From contig JBOHWL010000123.1 in the NCBI GenBank assembly GCA_050736615.1, positions 1 through 64,000 on the forward strand: a stretch of DNA of 64,000 nucleotides. The letters are read 5' to 3'. This DNA comes from JBOHWJ01 sp050736615 (GTDB lineage Bacteria; Desulfobacterota; Binatia; Binatales; Binataceae). A program made the translations under genes and the position numbers. Under the pieces are notes generated by a model. The model was not told where the DNA came from. It made no database searches and saw nothing but the letters and a program-made list of their open reading frames with translations. Below are positions 8,457 to 17,084 of the stretch, in pieces (within the stretch, counting starts at the first letter, position 1; each line of letters begins with the position of its first letter).

Positions 8457-10442
8457 TTATTGGACGGTGTCCTCCAATTCGTCGGTGGCGACGAGCTCCT
8501 GATAGAGGCGTTCGATTTCGCGGCCGAGCTTTTCATAACGCGCGATTAGTTCGTTGGCGTCTTGGCGCGCGAGATAAAAATTGGGGTCGTTCATCTCGGC
8601 CGCAAGCGTGGCGCGCTCGGCTTCTTTCGCTTCGATTTGCGCTTCGACCTGCGCACGCTCACGCTCGGCCCGGCCGCGGCGACGCTCGGCCTCGCGGCGC
8701 GCTTCGACGGTCGCGCCGGCCGGCCCTTGGTTGCGTTCGCGGGTGCGCGACGGCGCCGTACCGTTGCGCTGGGCATGATCGCCGCCAGCCGCCGCCATCG
8801 GCGGACGCGCGGCCGGTTTTGTGGGCTCTGCCGCCGCCTCTTGTTCTTTCTTGGCCAGGTAATCGTCGTAATTGCCAAGGTAGCGAAGCGCGTGGCCATG
8901 CCCCACTTCGATCACCTGTGTCACCAATTGATTCAGGATGTAGCGATCGTGGCTGACGATCACGGCCGTTCCGGGAAAACGGCGCAGCGCTTCGAGCAGC
9001 GTTTCCTTGGCGACGATATCGAGATTATTGGTGGGCTCGTCGAGCAGCAGGCAGTTGTTGCGATGGGCCAGGACTTTGGCCAGCGCCAGGCGCGCGCGCT
9101 CACCGCCGGAAAGCACGCCCGCGCGCTTTTTCACGTCATCACCCGAAAACAGCATTGCGCCCAGCAGATTGCGGATTTCAGTCGTGGTCATCCCTTGGGC
9201 CGCTTGGCTCAACTCCTCCAGTACGGTGTCTGCGTAATTCAGGGTCTCGGCGAGATTTTGCGCGAAATATCCGATCTCGACGCGTTCGCCGACCGTGCGC
9301 GTGCCGGCGGTCAGCGTATCGACCCCGGCCAGCATTCGCATCAGGGTTGATTTGCCGGCGCCGTTGGGTCCGACCAGGGCGACCCGCATGCCGCGCTCGA
9401 TTTCCAGGTCGATGCCATCGTAAACCGTGAGTTCGCCGTAGCGCTTTACGCCGCCGCGCAGTTCGATCACGCGGCGCGCGCTCCTTGCACTTGAGGGAAA
9501 TCCGATGGCGGGCGGCTTTTCAATGCCCGGCGGCGGTTCCAGCCGTTCGATTTTTTCAAGCTGCTTAATCCGGCTCTGCACCAGCTTGGCTTTGCTCGCC
9601 TGATAACGGAAGCGGCTGATGAAGGCCTCCATATGCCCGATTTCGACGCGCTGCTTTTCGTAAGCGGCGAGTTCCGCCGCAAACCGCACTTCGCGGGCTT
9701 CAAGGTAGGCGGAGTAGTTGCCGTGGTACTCAGTCAAGGCGCCGCGCGCGACTTCGACCGTGCGCCGAGTCACACGGTCGAGAAAATAGCGGTCGTGCGA
9801 AACCAGGATGATGCCGCCGCGATAGGTGGTTAAAAAATCCTCCAGCCAGTTGCGCGCCTCGATATCGAGATGGTTGGTGGGCTCGTCGAGCATCAGGAAT
9901 TCGGGTGCTTGCAACAAGAGCTTGGCCAGCGCCACCCGCATCCGGATACCGCCGGAAAATTCGGCCACGTCACGGCCGAGATCGGCGTCGCTGAAACCGA
10001 GGCCGAACAGCACCGCGGTGGCGCGGCTTTCCGCGGTATAGAAATCGTGGCGTTCGAGCTCGCTCAGCACGTCGCCCAATTCAGTCAAAGCGTTGTCGTG
10101 ATCAGGCCCCGCGTGACAATGCGCCAGGATCTTTTCGAGCTCGAGCCGCCGCTGATCGAGTTCGCGCATCTCGGCCAAAGCGGCGAGCGTCTCCTCGAGG
10201 GTGGAACGCCCGCCCATCTCGGGTGATTCCTGCGCTAGGTAGCCAACTGTGGTCCGCTGCGGCCGACTGATACGTCCTGCGTCGGGTTCGATCAAACCGG
10301 CGATGATCCGCAGCAGGGTCGATTTGCCCGCGCCATTGAGGCCGACCAGGCCGATACGGCCGTCTTCCGGCATCGACCAACTGACGCCGTCGAAGATCGC
10401 GCGGCCACCGTAAAATTTCGAAAGCTTGTCGAGCGTAAGCAC
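8457..10442 (-). CDS. ABC-F family ATPase (translation-associated, Uup/EttA type)
   Basis: A 661-residue soluble protein with two ABC ATPase domains and no membrane segments, the hallmark of the ABC-F family. Domain 1 has Walker A GLNGAGKST near residue 36, signature FSGGIRMRVALAK and Walker B MLDEPTNHLD. Domain 2 repeats these as GPNGAGKST, LSGGERARLALAK and LLDEPTNNLD. The roughly 70-residue linker between domains is charged and helical, as expected for the P-site tRNA interaction motif. The C-terminal ~90 residues are arginine/glutamate-rich coiled coil, as in Uup-like members. It likely acts on ribosomes; whether it relieves stalling or gives antibiotic resistance is not visible. The GTG start at 10442 begins directly with the first ABC strand. 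It is divergent from the gene at 10641. Confidence 0.9.
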   Translation of the reverse strand: MLTLDKLSKFYGGRAIFDGVSWSMPEDGRIGLVGLNGAGKSTLLRIIAGLIEPDAGRISRPQRTTVGYLAQESPEMGGRSTLEETLAALAEMRELDQRRLELEKILAHCHAGPDHDNALTELGDVLSELERHDFYTAESRATAVLFGLGFSDADLGRDVAEFSGGIRMRVALAKLLLQAPEFLMLDEPTNHLDIEARNWLEDFLTTYRGGIILVSHDRYFLDRVTRRTVEVARGALTEYHGNYSAYLEAREVRFAAELAAYEKQRVEIGHMEAFISRFRYQASKAKLVQSRIKQLEKIERLEPPPGIEKPPAIGFPSSARSARRVIELRGGVKRYGELTVYDGIDLEIERGMRVALVGPNGAGKSTLMRMLAGVDTLTAGTRTVGERVEIGYFAQNLAETLNYADTVLEELSQAAQGMTTTEIRNLLGAMLFSGDDVKKRAGVLSGGERARLALAKVLAHRNNCLLLDEPTNNLDIVAKETLLEALRRFPGTAVIVSHDRYILNQLVTQVIEVGHGHALRYLGNYDDYLAKKEQEAAAEPTKPAARPPMAAAGGDHAQRNGTAPSRTRERNQGPAGATVEARREAERRRGRAERERAQVEAQIEAKEAERATLAAEMNDPNFYLARQDANELIARYEKLGREIERLYQELVATDELEDTVQ

Positions 10443-10453
10443 GTGGTTTTAAT

Positions 10454-10476
10454 CGCGCGCGACTGCAACGCGCGCG
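10454..10476. other. GC hairpin in the ABC-F leader
   Basis: CGCGCGCG at 10454-10461 is repeated in inverted form at 10469-10476 around a 7-base loop, an 8 bp stem. It lies about 12 bp upstream of the ABC-F start codon. It could affect initiation or attenuation of that gene, but no T-tract or leader peptide was recognised. Confidence 0.4.
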
Positions 10477-10640
10477 CATCGGTTCAAACATTCAATCGTA
10501 GCGGCTCTCCCTCGAAGGTGCCAGCAGGGTCAGACGTAAAGAAGCGAACGCCACCGCCGGTCGTTCAGTGTCGGAGTCGCATCAACCGGGACATCCGCAT
10601 AGGATTCGAATGGATTGCCCGACGTGAGGGAGGGGATCCA

Positions 10641-10985
10641 ATGGCGGCGATTCGCGACGGCGACCGGGTCCTGGTCATCGACCGCAAGTTGTTCAAGGAC
10701 GACAATACGCGGCTCTTTATCGGCGTGGTCGAGGAGTACGACCAAGGCGCGATCCGCGCGCGCGGCGTACCGTTTCATATCAGTCCCTATGAAGTGTCGG
10801 GCGCCGAACGCCACGGTGAGGAGCGGGTGCGGCTCATCTCGATCCTGGCGGGCGACCTTATCTATGTGTTGCCGCGTGAGCTCGAAGTCAACAAGCTTCA
10901 ACTGCGGCGTTCGCCGAAGTCGTTGATGCTGACCGATGGCGAGGGTATTTCACTGGATCTGAGCGAATGGCTGCTGCGCGCCTGA
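10641..10985 (+). CDS. Conserved-looking hypothetical protein, 114 aa
   Basis: The ATG at 10641 follows GAGGGAGGGG, a good ribosome-binding site, and gives a 114-residue protein. Earlier in-frame starts from 10443 would add an unconvincing basic extension. The product is charged, beta-strand rich and without signal peptide or membrane segment. It starts GDRVLVIDRKLFKDDN and looks like a small barrel-type domain, with a second block LAGDLIYVLPRELEV in the middle. I do not recognise a family. It is transcribed away from the ABC-F gene and towards the convergent alpha/beta hydrolase. Confidence 0.65.
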   Translation: MAAIRDGDRVLVIDRKLFKDDNTRLFIGVVEEYDQGAIRARGVPFHISPYEVSGAERHGEERVRLISILAGDLIYVLPRELEVNKLQLRRSPKSLMLTDGEGISLDLSEWLLRA

Positions 10986-11055
10986 CGACTGATGCTGGAG
11001 GATGTGTCCGGCCCGCACCAGCCAATTTCACCATCGGCACGTCGAGTCTCGGCGC

Positions 11056-11928
11056 TCAAAGTCCCGTCATAAAGTCGATGATCGCGCTGGTCGTGGCTGC
11101 GGGATTATCCAGCGGCACATGATGATAAGCGTGGGGAATTTCCTTCAAAACTGCCCCGGGAATCATCCGATGCAGTCGGGTGGCGGCGGCGCGGCTCAAC
11201 AGCGCGCTACGTTCACCGCGCAGAATCAAGACCGGCAGACGCACCCGTTTTAACGGGGGTTTGCGCATCTCGCCAAACTTCGGCCGCCATATCCTTGTCT
11301 TCGGATCAAAACGAAAAGCCCATTTGCCGTTGGGCAATTGCTCGGCACCCTTGAGCGCCAGTTCCGCCAGCGCCACGTCAGTCAGATTATGGCCGGGCGG
11401 AGAAAGCCGAAAACGCCGCACCAGTTCTTCCGGACGCTCGAATTCCGGGCGCGGACCACCCTGCTTGCGCCGCTTCCATCGCCACATCAGCCGGGTCTTG
11501 AGCGGAGGGCGGCCATGAGGTGAATCGATGATCACCATCGCGCTTAATAGTTGCGGTTGCTCGACCGCGATTCGCTGGGCGATCTCACCGCTCATGGAAT
11601 GGCCGATCAGCAGCACAGGCCGGCCGATGTGTTGGCGAATAAAGGCGCAAATGTCGTGCTTGTAGACCGGTGGTCCGTACTCGGGCGGGTCGGCCCATTC
11701 GCTGCGGCCGTGACCGCGATGGTCTAATGCCAGAACCTGCCCGAACGCGGTCAGCCGCGGCGCGACGTAGTCCCACCAATGCGCATGGGCGGATCCACCA
11801 TGCAGCAGCAGGATGGTGCGCTTGTGAGCGTCGCCACCCCAATCCAGATAATGAAGCTTGAGGCCGTTGACCTGAGCGAATCTGCTGGCCGGCTCCGCTT
11901 GCGCAGTAGCCGCTTGCTCATGTTGCAT
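11056..11928 (-). CDS. Alpha/beta-fold hydrolase
   Basis: From the ATG at 11928 the protein has 290 residues; the reading frame continues upstream but without fold signals. LLLHGGSAHAHWWD near 40 gives the oxyanion HG motif, LALDHRGHGRS the second strand, and LLIGHSMSGEIA near 110 the nucleophile elbow with serine. A C-terminal histidine is present in PHAYHHVPLDNP. At the usual acid position the sequence reads LRGERSALLS, with alanine where many relatives have aspartate, so the acid may be the glutamate or lie elsewhere. The substrate is unknown; esterase, lactonase or C-C hydrolase are all possible. Confidence 0.82.
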   Translation of the reverse strand: MQHEQAATAQAEPASRFAQVNGLKLHYLDWGGDAHKRTILLLHGGSAHAHWWDYVAPRLTAFGQVLALDHRGHGRSEWADPPEYGPPVYKHDICAFIRQHIGRPVLLIGHSMSGEIAQRIAVEQPQLLSAMVIIDSPHGRPPLKTRLMWRWKRRKQGGPRPEFERPEELVRRFRLSPPGHNLTDVALAELALKGAEQLPNGKWAFRFDPKTRIWRPKFGEMRKPPLKRVRLPVLILRGERSALLSRAAATRLHRMIPGAVLKEIPHAYHHVPLDNPAATTSAIIDFMTGL

Positions 11929-12076
11929 GAAGTAAAATCGTATTTGAGCGGCTCGGTTGAGAAAAGCAACGACCTTCATTTTGCCGCAATACTGGCGGTG
12001 GCCCACCCGCGCATGGTAACAACCCCTTTCGGCGTGCCGTGTGGTTTTCGCCGACGACCGCCAAGGAGAAGTTGGA

Positions 12077-12859
12077 ATGGGTTCAAGGCTTGCTGGTAAA
12101 AATGCGCTCATAACCGGTGGCGCCAGCGGTATCGGCCGCGCCACCGCGCTGCTGTTCGCGCAAGAGGGCGCCAACGTATGCGTCGCCGATCGTCAATTGT
12201 CAGCCGCCGAGGAGACGGCGGCCGAAGTACGCAAGCTCGGACGCCAGGCGCTCGCCGTCGAAGTCGATGTCAGCGATCCGGCTGGCGCTGACTCGATGGT
12301 GTCGCGCGCGCGTGAATTGGGCGGTCTCGATGTGGTGCTCGCGGCGGCCGGCGTTTCGTACGCCAATTACGGCACTGGCGCGCCCGCGCAATACAAGCTG
12401 CTGCATGAAAAAACCTTCCAGGAATACCGGCGCGTACTGGAAATCAATCTCGACGGTGTCTTTCTGACTTGCACCGCCGTCGCACGCGAGATGGTCAAAG
12501 CCGGACGCGGCGGCCGTATCATCGCGATCTCATCGGGCGCGGCCAAGCTGCCGATCAAAGGTTCCGGCGAGTATTGCGTGAGCAAGGCGGGCGTTTGGAT
12601 GCTGATGAAGTGCATGGCCCTCGAATTGGGCAAGTTCGGCATCACCGCCAACGCTATCGGGCCCGGCGTAATCGACACGCCTATGACCAAGGAATTACAG
12701 CAAGGCAGCCGCATCGAGCGAATGGTCGGCCAAGTACCACTCGGCCGCCTCGGACAGCCGCGCGATGTGGCCAACACCGCGCTTTTTCTCGCCAGCGACG
12801 AAGGCGCTTACTTCACCGGCTCGATTCTCCATCCCGATGGCGGCATCGTTATGCAATGA
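12077..12859 (+). CDS. Short-chain dehydrogenase/reductase
   Basis: A 260-residue classical SDR. The cofactor loop is ITGGASGIGRATA near residue 12. Other marks are AAAGVS in the NAG position, the catalytic serine in IAISSGAAK near 150, and YCVSKAG near 165 with the tyrosine and lysine pair. The C-terminus has the GPGVIDTPM segment and the typical FLASDEGAYFTG...DGG ending. An aspartate after the second strand (VADRQ) suggests NAD(H) rather than NADP(H). The start is the ATG at 12077, preceded by AAGGAGAA. It is divergent from the alpha/beta hydrolase. The alcohol or ketone substrate is unknown. Confidence 0.88.
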   Translation: MGSRLAGKNALITGGASGIGRATALLFAQEGANVCVADRQLSAAEETAAEVRKLGRQALAVEVDVSDPAGADSMVSRARELGGLDVVLAAAGVSYANYGTGAPAQYKLLHEKTFQEYRRVLEINLDGVFLTCTAVAREMVKAGRGGRIIAISSGAAKLPIKGSGEYCVSKAGVWMLMKCMALELGKFGITANAIGPGVIDTPMTKELQQGSRIERMVGQVPLGRLGQPRDVANTALFLASDEGAYFTGSILHPDGGIVMQ

Positions 12860-12942
12860 GGTCGCGGGGCCGCAGGCAGCCGGTTGCGGCAATTTGTATC
12901 ATCGTTTGGCCTATGCGGATCGGACTGTACAGTTAGGATTGC

Positions 12943-13497
12943 ATGAATGCTGATGATCGGCGCGCAGGCGTTTGCCCGAAGCGCACATCATTGAGCGCCG
13001 CGAGCGCCCTCCTCTCCTGTTTGTTGCATGTCCAGAAAAGAGTTCGAGTTCGCCGATTGCTGCCGTGCCTGACGACGTTGGCGCTCGTGCTGGTCCTCGT
13101 GCTGGCGATGGGCGGACCGTCCGTCTACGCGCAGGATCAAAGCGGTCAATCGCAAGCAATGCCGGGGGGCAACGATCAGAACGGTGGCGGAAACGGCCCC
13201 GGTCAGATGCACATCCCTGAACCGGTTACCGCCTCGCTCACGGCGGCACCGCCCTACGGAATCGCCCCGCTCACGGTCGGTTTCTTCGTCATCGCCAATG
13301 ATCCTGAGAACGTGGGCTTTTTGACTTACCAGTGGAATTTCGGCGACGGCACGGTCTCGTCGTTGCCGCCCGAACTGTACATTTTCCATGTCTACAAGCA
13401 GCCAGGAAATTACGTGATTTCGCTGGTGATGAAGACTATAGATGGCCGTTCGATCACATTATTTACGGACGTAATCGTGCGTCCAGCGTCGAACTGA
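12943..13497 (+). CDS. Exported PKD-domain protein
   Basis: The product has a basic region, a hydrophobic stretch LTTLALVLVLVLAMGG and a VYA-Q type cleavage site, so it is probably secreted. After a short Gly/Asn/Gln-rich linker comes a single PKD domain: PPYGIAPLTVGF opens it, YQWNFGDGT is the diagnostic core, and GNYVISLVMKT closes it. PKD domains are beta-sandwich surface modules for protein or sugar contacts. The ATG at 12943 would give an n-region of about 35 residues, long for a signal peptide; an in-frame TTG at 13021 gives a more normal one, so the start is uncertain. No partner gene is evident. Confidence 0.7.
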   Translation: MNADDRRAGVCPKRTSLSAASALLSCLLHVQKRVRVRRLLPCLTTLALVLVLVLAMGGPSVYAQDQSGQSQAMPGGNDQNGGGNGPGQMHIPEPVTASLTAAPPYGIAPLTVGFFVIANDPENVGFLTYQWNFGDGTVSSLPPELYIFHVYKQPGNYVISLVMKTIDGRSITLFTDVIVRPASN

Positions 13498-14004
13498 TCT
13501 CGCCGGGGTCCGAACGGCCGCGTCAGGTCCAGTAACGAGACTAGGCGCCGCATTGCGTCATTTCACACTGACACCTTCACCGCACTTTTAAATTCCGAGC
13601 CAAGCGGCGCTGCCATTCAGCCATCTTAGTCGCACACGGCCAGGAATGGCCGCGCGGCTCCGCTCAGGCGCTCTTCGTGCTGTAGCGCTCATGTGAAAAC
13701 TGCACCACGGAATCAAAGCCTCTCCGTGCAATTGGCGTTCGACGCCGGCGGAGTCTCCGACGGTAATGCCGAAGATAGACCATTTATGACTGATATTAAT
13801 TATATTTGGTTAGAATAGCTAAGTAGATCTAATTCTTCTTTATACTTTCCCTTTCAATATCTAACTTAGCATCGATTCCTTATTGTCATTGGTTATCGTT
13901 TTGATTAACTCTTACATTGTTTGCAGTTATGATAACCGTCGTGATTTGTTATTAAACGCTCTTGCGCATATACGCGCGAGACCAGCCGTCAGGGGGATTG
14001 GAGC
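13498..14004. other. Long intergenic region with AT-rich segment
   Basis: No convincing gene is present. Three short hairpins follow one another near 13706-13760 (CACGGA/TCCGTG, GGCG/CGCC, CGGAG/CTCCG). From about 13785 to 13935 the sequence becomes strikingly AT-rich compared with the rest of the window. A possible sigma-70-like promoter is TTGTTA at 13946 and TATACG at 13969 with 17 bp between them, about 30 bp upstream of the start codon of the cysteine-rich exported protein. Confidence 0.4.
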
Positions 14005-14436
14005 ATGAAACGTCGCTTCGTAACCGCAATCACTATTGCCGCGAGTTCGCTCATCGCCGCGCTTGGACTCGCAATCATAGTCTCGGCAACACCGGCGAAC
14101 GCTCAAACCGCGTCGCTGCGCGAATCCTGTCCCGCGCAATGCGATAATCAGGCGGTCACTTGCGAGCAAACCGCCTCCAGTGATTTCGAGTGCTGCGTGC
14201 CGGGGATCGCGAATACCGATTTGGCTGGTGGCGGTTGCGATCAACGATACGCGCCTGCGCAACCTGACGTGACGCCGAGGGGCGGGAATGGCGACCCGGT
14301 CGCCGCATGTCTGGAGCAGATGCAGGGTGAAGTCAACCGCTGCAGTTTCGAGTATTTCACCTGCGAGGCGTCCTGTGGCCTGCAAGGCCTCGGTCAGGGA
14401 ATGGGTCGAGTACCAGCTAGAAGAAGGTTAAAATAG
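14005..14436 (+). CDS. Small exported cysteine-rich protein
   Basis: A 143-residue protein with a clear signal peptide: MKRRF, a hydrophobic core of about 25 residues, then TPANAQ with an Ala-x-Ala cleavage site. The mature part has about ten cysteines, including SCPAQC, FECCVPG and TCEASCG, which suggests disulfide bonding or metal binding in the periplasm or outside the cell. I know no family for it. The ATG is preceded by GGGGGATTGGAGC. It stands alone: an AT-rich promoter-like region lies upstream and a strong rho-independent terminator 25 bp downstream, so it appears to be its own transcription unit and possibly highly expressed. Confidence 0.7.
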   Translation: MKRRFVTAITIAASSLIAALGLAIIVSATPANAQTASLRESCPAQCDNQAVTCEQTASSDFECCVPGIANTDLAGGGCDQRYAPAQPDVTPRGGNGDPVAACLEQMQGEVNRCSFEYFTCEASCGLQGLGQGMGRVPARRRLK

Positions 14437-14461
14437 GGCTCACACTGTCGTGACTGCAGGA

Positions 14462-14492
14462 AACGGCGGGGCCGAAAGGCCTCGCCGTTTTT
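14462..14492 (+). terminator. Rho-independent terminator
   Basis: A 12 bp stem (AACGGCGGGGCC pairing with GGCCTCGCCGTT, one G-T pair) closes on a GAAA loop and is followed by five T residues counted from the stem end. It ends the transcript of the cysteine-rich exported protein. Confidence 0.85.
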
Positions 14493-14575
14493 GATCAGCA
14501 CGAAGCCCGGAATTCAAAAGCAACGGTCATAAGCAAAGCTTGACAGGGACTGAGTGCGCGCAAATTTTATTAGCG

Positions 14576-15043
14576 ATGCGACCGTTCAGACCACTTGCGA
14601 TTGCCGCCGTCGCGCTTGCCCTGATCATTTGCGGATGCGCGAGTGACCAGAACCATCAAGATCAGCAAATCCTTAAACAGCAGCAATCGGAACTGGATCA
14701 AATGAAGAACCAGCTCGCGGCGATACGACAACAGGCAAGCCCCGCTTATAGCAGCGTACCGTCGGCCGGAGGCTGCGATCAGTCGGTGATGAAAGAGGCC
14801 ACGCGCAAAGCCGGAGAGCATTTCGCGGCGAGCGATTACGGGCATGCGCTGGGCTATTACCAGGACGCCGCAACCGCGTGCCCGGGCAGTGCTCAGGCCC
14901 AACTGAACCTCGCGCGTACGTACGAGGCGATTGGCGATCGCCAGCACGCCTTGCAACATTACCGGCTGGCCGCTGATGCGTCCAAGGCAAACACGGCGGT
15001 GGTCAGCCAGGCAAACGAAGCGATCGCGCGCCTGAGCAAATAA
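14576..15043 (+). CDS. TPR-containing lipoprotein
   Basis: The ATG at 14576 gives a 155-residue protein starting MRPFRPLAIAAVALALIICGC, a lipoprotein signal with the acceptor cysteine after ICG. Next comes a glutamine-rich coiled coil (about residues 27-55). The C-terminal half has two TPR-like helical hairpins: HALGYYQDAATACPGSA and LNLARTYEAIGDRQHALQHY. It is probably anchored in an envelope membrane and works as a protein-binding scaffold. The overall plan resembles the coiled-coil plus TPR layout of YbgF/CpoB-type proteins, but no tol-pal genes are nearby, so function is not assigned. A TTG 12 codons upstream is in frame but does not fit a signal peptide. Confidence 0.72.
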   Translation: MRPFRPLAIAAVALALIICGCASDQNHQDQQILKQQQSELDQMKNQLAAIRQQASPAYSSVPSAGGCDQSVMKEATRKAGEHFAASDYGHALGYYQDAATACPGSAQAQLNLARTYEAIGDRQHALQHYRLAADASKANTAVVSQANEAIARLSK

Positions 15044-15381
15044 CGCGGTACTGGCAAATCCGAAGAACCGCCGTGCGCGCCACCTTGGCCCGTCGTAAGG
15101 TGGTCAAGCCAAAGATCGCTCGCTTTTTCATCTCGCCGTTGAATCCGGACTCAAAGCCGCATCTCCAATCGTGGCCGGGAGGCCTCCCAGACGGAGTCTG
15201 GCATCCTTCATCCCGGCGCAGGTCATAGCCTGCCGCCGATCCCTGGGAACTTTTTCGCCGCCGCCTTGTTAGATGGGATACGAGAGGCTTTGGCCGTCGA
15301 AGACTCTGAGCGTGGGGACAATTTCGGCGGAACTTCGTTCAGGTTTGCTGGCACGGAGCCGGACAGGGGGTATGGAAATAG
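15044..15381. other. Intergenic region without recognised features
   Basis: Only short imperfect inverted repeats were seen here, for example GGGAGGCCTCCC and CAGACGGAGTCTG close together near 15177-15200. No gene, promoter or terminator could be supported. Confidence 0.4.
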
Positions 15382-15837
15382 ATGAGTTCGAGGCTGTGCG
15401 CTATTTCTAGCGTTCCGGCTGACGAGGTCGCGGGGACTGACCTTATCTTGCCGTGCCAGTATTACGATCTTTCGGGAGGCCATCGTCTAAGCGGCGAACA
15501 ACGCCTGATGTTGGCGCTGCTGACCGACGCCATCAACGTCTACCAAAAAGGCGTGCTTTCACGGATGGCGCGGGCGAGGCGGCTCTACGTGGACGCGGAA
15601 CGTTGGATCATGGCCGAACACGAAAATGCCAATTCGCTAAGCTTTGTGACCGCATGTGATGCCTTGGGGATCAATGCCGCGCTGTTGAAGCGTCGGATTA
15701 TCGGCTGGAAACACGCTGTAAGTCATCAGCGTGAGGGCCACCCGGAAGCAACGGGCACACATCTGCGGATTACGTCGCGGCCGCGCCACGGTATTGCTGT
15801 GAGCGCTTTGTCGGAACGGGCGATAGCAGTGCTTTGA
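15382..15837 (+). CDS. Hypothetical protein with a helical core resembling a recurrent deltaproteobacterial family
   Basis: A 151-residue protein. Its middle part, from LSGEQRLMLALLTDAINVYQ through RLYVDAERWIMAEHEN to FVTACDALGINAALLKRRI, resembles small helical proteins common in deltaproteobacteria-like genomes, in which a basic residue pattern and a final ALGI-LR-RI helix suggest a DNA-binding or sigma-like helix. That memory is not a database match. Function is unknown. The terminal 40 residues are basic and probably disordered. The gene is isolated, with about 240-340 bp of apparently empty sequence on each side. The start codon is not certain. Confidence 0.6.
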   Translation: MSSRLCAISSVPADEVAGTDLILPCQYYDLSGGHRLSGEQRLMLALLTDAINVYQKGVLSRMARARRLYVDAERWIMAEHENANSLSFVTACDALGINAALLKRRIIGWKHAVSHQREGHPEATGTHLRITSRPRHGIAVSALSERAIAVL

Positions 15838-16082
15838 GGCGTCAGTCGGTTCCCCATTAGCACTTCAGGGCGACCTTCGGATGGGTCTGGCGTGCGCGGT
15901 TGCGCGTGACGCCGCGCGCGCCGCTTCATACATGATGCTAGCGCAGGTTTGGCGCCGGGGTCGTGCCCGCGGTACACCAAAGGAGGCCGCGCGCATTCGA
16001 TCAGCCGTGTGGCCGAATCCAATCGTCGACAGCATCCTCCAAGCTGTCGGGCGCGCGTGTAAACGCGGGTAGGAGGCTTTGA

Positions 16083-16874
16083 TTGAAAGACGTATTTAGC
16101 GTCGAGAACAAAGTTACCATCGTCACGGGCGGCGGCACCGGCATCGGCACCCGTATCGCGCATGAATTCGCCATCCGCGGCGCGCCAGTTCTGATAGCCA
16201 GCCGCAACGCGGAGCATCTTGAGCCGGTGCGCGACAATATTCGCCAGGCCGGCGGCCAGTGCGAGATGATGGTGTGTGACGTGCGCGACGGCGCGCGCTG
16301 CGACGAGCTGATCGCGACCGCGGTTCGGCATTTCGGGCGTCTCGACGTCATGATCAACAATCACGGCGGCAGTATCACCACGCCGAGCTTGAATCTTTCG
16401 CCTAATGGATGGCGCGCGGTGGTGGCCATCAATCTCGACGGCACCTTTCTGTGCTCGAAGGCGGCGGCACGTCAATTTATTCAGCAAAAGAGCGGCGGCT
16501 GCATTATCAACCTGTCCTCGACCGCGGGTGTGCATGGTTCGGCGACGATGCTGCCTTATGCCGCGTCCAAGGCCGGTGTGATCAAGCTAACCGAATCGCA
16601 CGCCGCCGAATGGGGACGCTATGGCATTCGCGTCAACTGTATTGCGCCGGGTCCGGTTACCACCGAGGGTGCGGCCGAACGTATCTGGCCCAACGAAAAC
16701 GTCAAAAACATGATGTTGCGATCGCGCGCGCTCGGTCGTTTCGGCACGCTCGAGGATATCGCCTATCCGTGCATATTTGTTGCTTCGCAGGCGGCGAGCT
16801 GGATGACCGGGGCGACTCTGGTGATCGATGGCGGAGATATCCGCAGCGCCGATATCGTCAGCTTGGGACTTTAA
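16083..16874 (+). CDS. Short-chain dehydrogenase/reductase
   Basis: A 263-residue classical SDR starting at TTG 16083, with GGAGG 8 bp upstream. Motifs are VTGGGTGIGTRIA near 15, MINNHGG at the NAG position near 90, INLSSTAGVHG near 140 with the catalytic serine, and YAASKAGVIKL near 155 with tyrosine and lysine. The C-terminal SWMTGATLVIDGGD is typical. It opens a run of four same-strand genes (acyl-CoA dehydrogenase and two hot-dog hydratase subunits follow), so it may supply the 3-hydroxyacyl-CoA dehydrogenase step or reduce an acyl-CoA intermediate. That role is inferred from position; the gap to the next gene is 210 bp. Confidence 0.86.
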   Translation: MKDVFSVENKVTIVTGGGTGIGTRIAHEFAIRGAPVLIASRNAEHLEPVRDNIRQAGGQCEMMVCDVRDGARCDELIATAVRHFGRLDVMINNHGGSITTPSLNLSPNGWRAVVAINLDGTFLCSKAAARQFIQQKSGGCIINLSSTAGVHGSATMLPYAASKAGVIKLTESHAAEWGRYGIRVNCIAPGPVTTEGAAERIWPNENVKNMMLRSRALGRFGTLEDIAYPCIFVASQAASWMTGATLVIDGGDIRSADIVSLGL

Positions 16875-17084
16875 CCTGGGCGAGGCGTAACTCGCGCGGG
16901 AGAGCCAGTGCTTGTCGTGACCGCGCGCGGCATGGTATCCGGAAGCGCGAGCCTTGCGGATTACCGCGAGTAGCCGGGCCGCGGCCGTTAACAGGCGGAA
17001 CCGGCGGACGACCCCAGCTTGCACCCAATGGGTTGGTTTGCCGCGGCTCACTCGGACATCTCATAAAGGGAAGGTCAGAGAACC

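Noticed and set aside
8562..9350. 262-codon frame opposite the ABC-F ATPase gene
   Set aside because: Antisense to highly conserved ATPase motifs and without family features.
13685..13775. Possible GEMM (cyclic di-GMP) riboswitch, because of CAAAGCC followed by a GCCGAA-type end upstream of an exported protein gene
   Set aside because: CAAAGCC lies in the loop of a strong local hairpin (CACGGA/TCCGTG), the two further stems are independent short hairpins, and the conserved P1b and tetraloop-receptor arrangement is missing.
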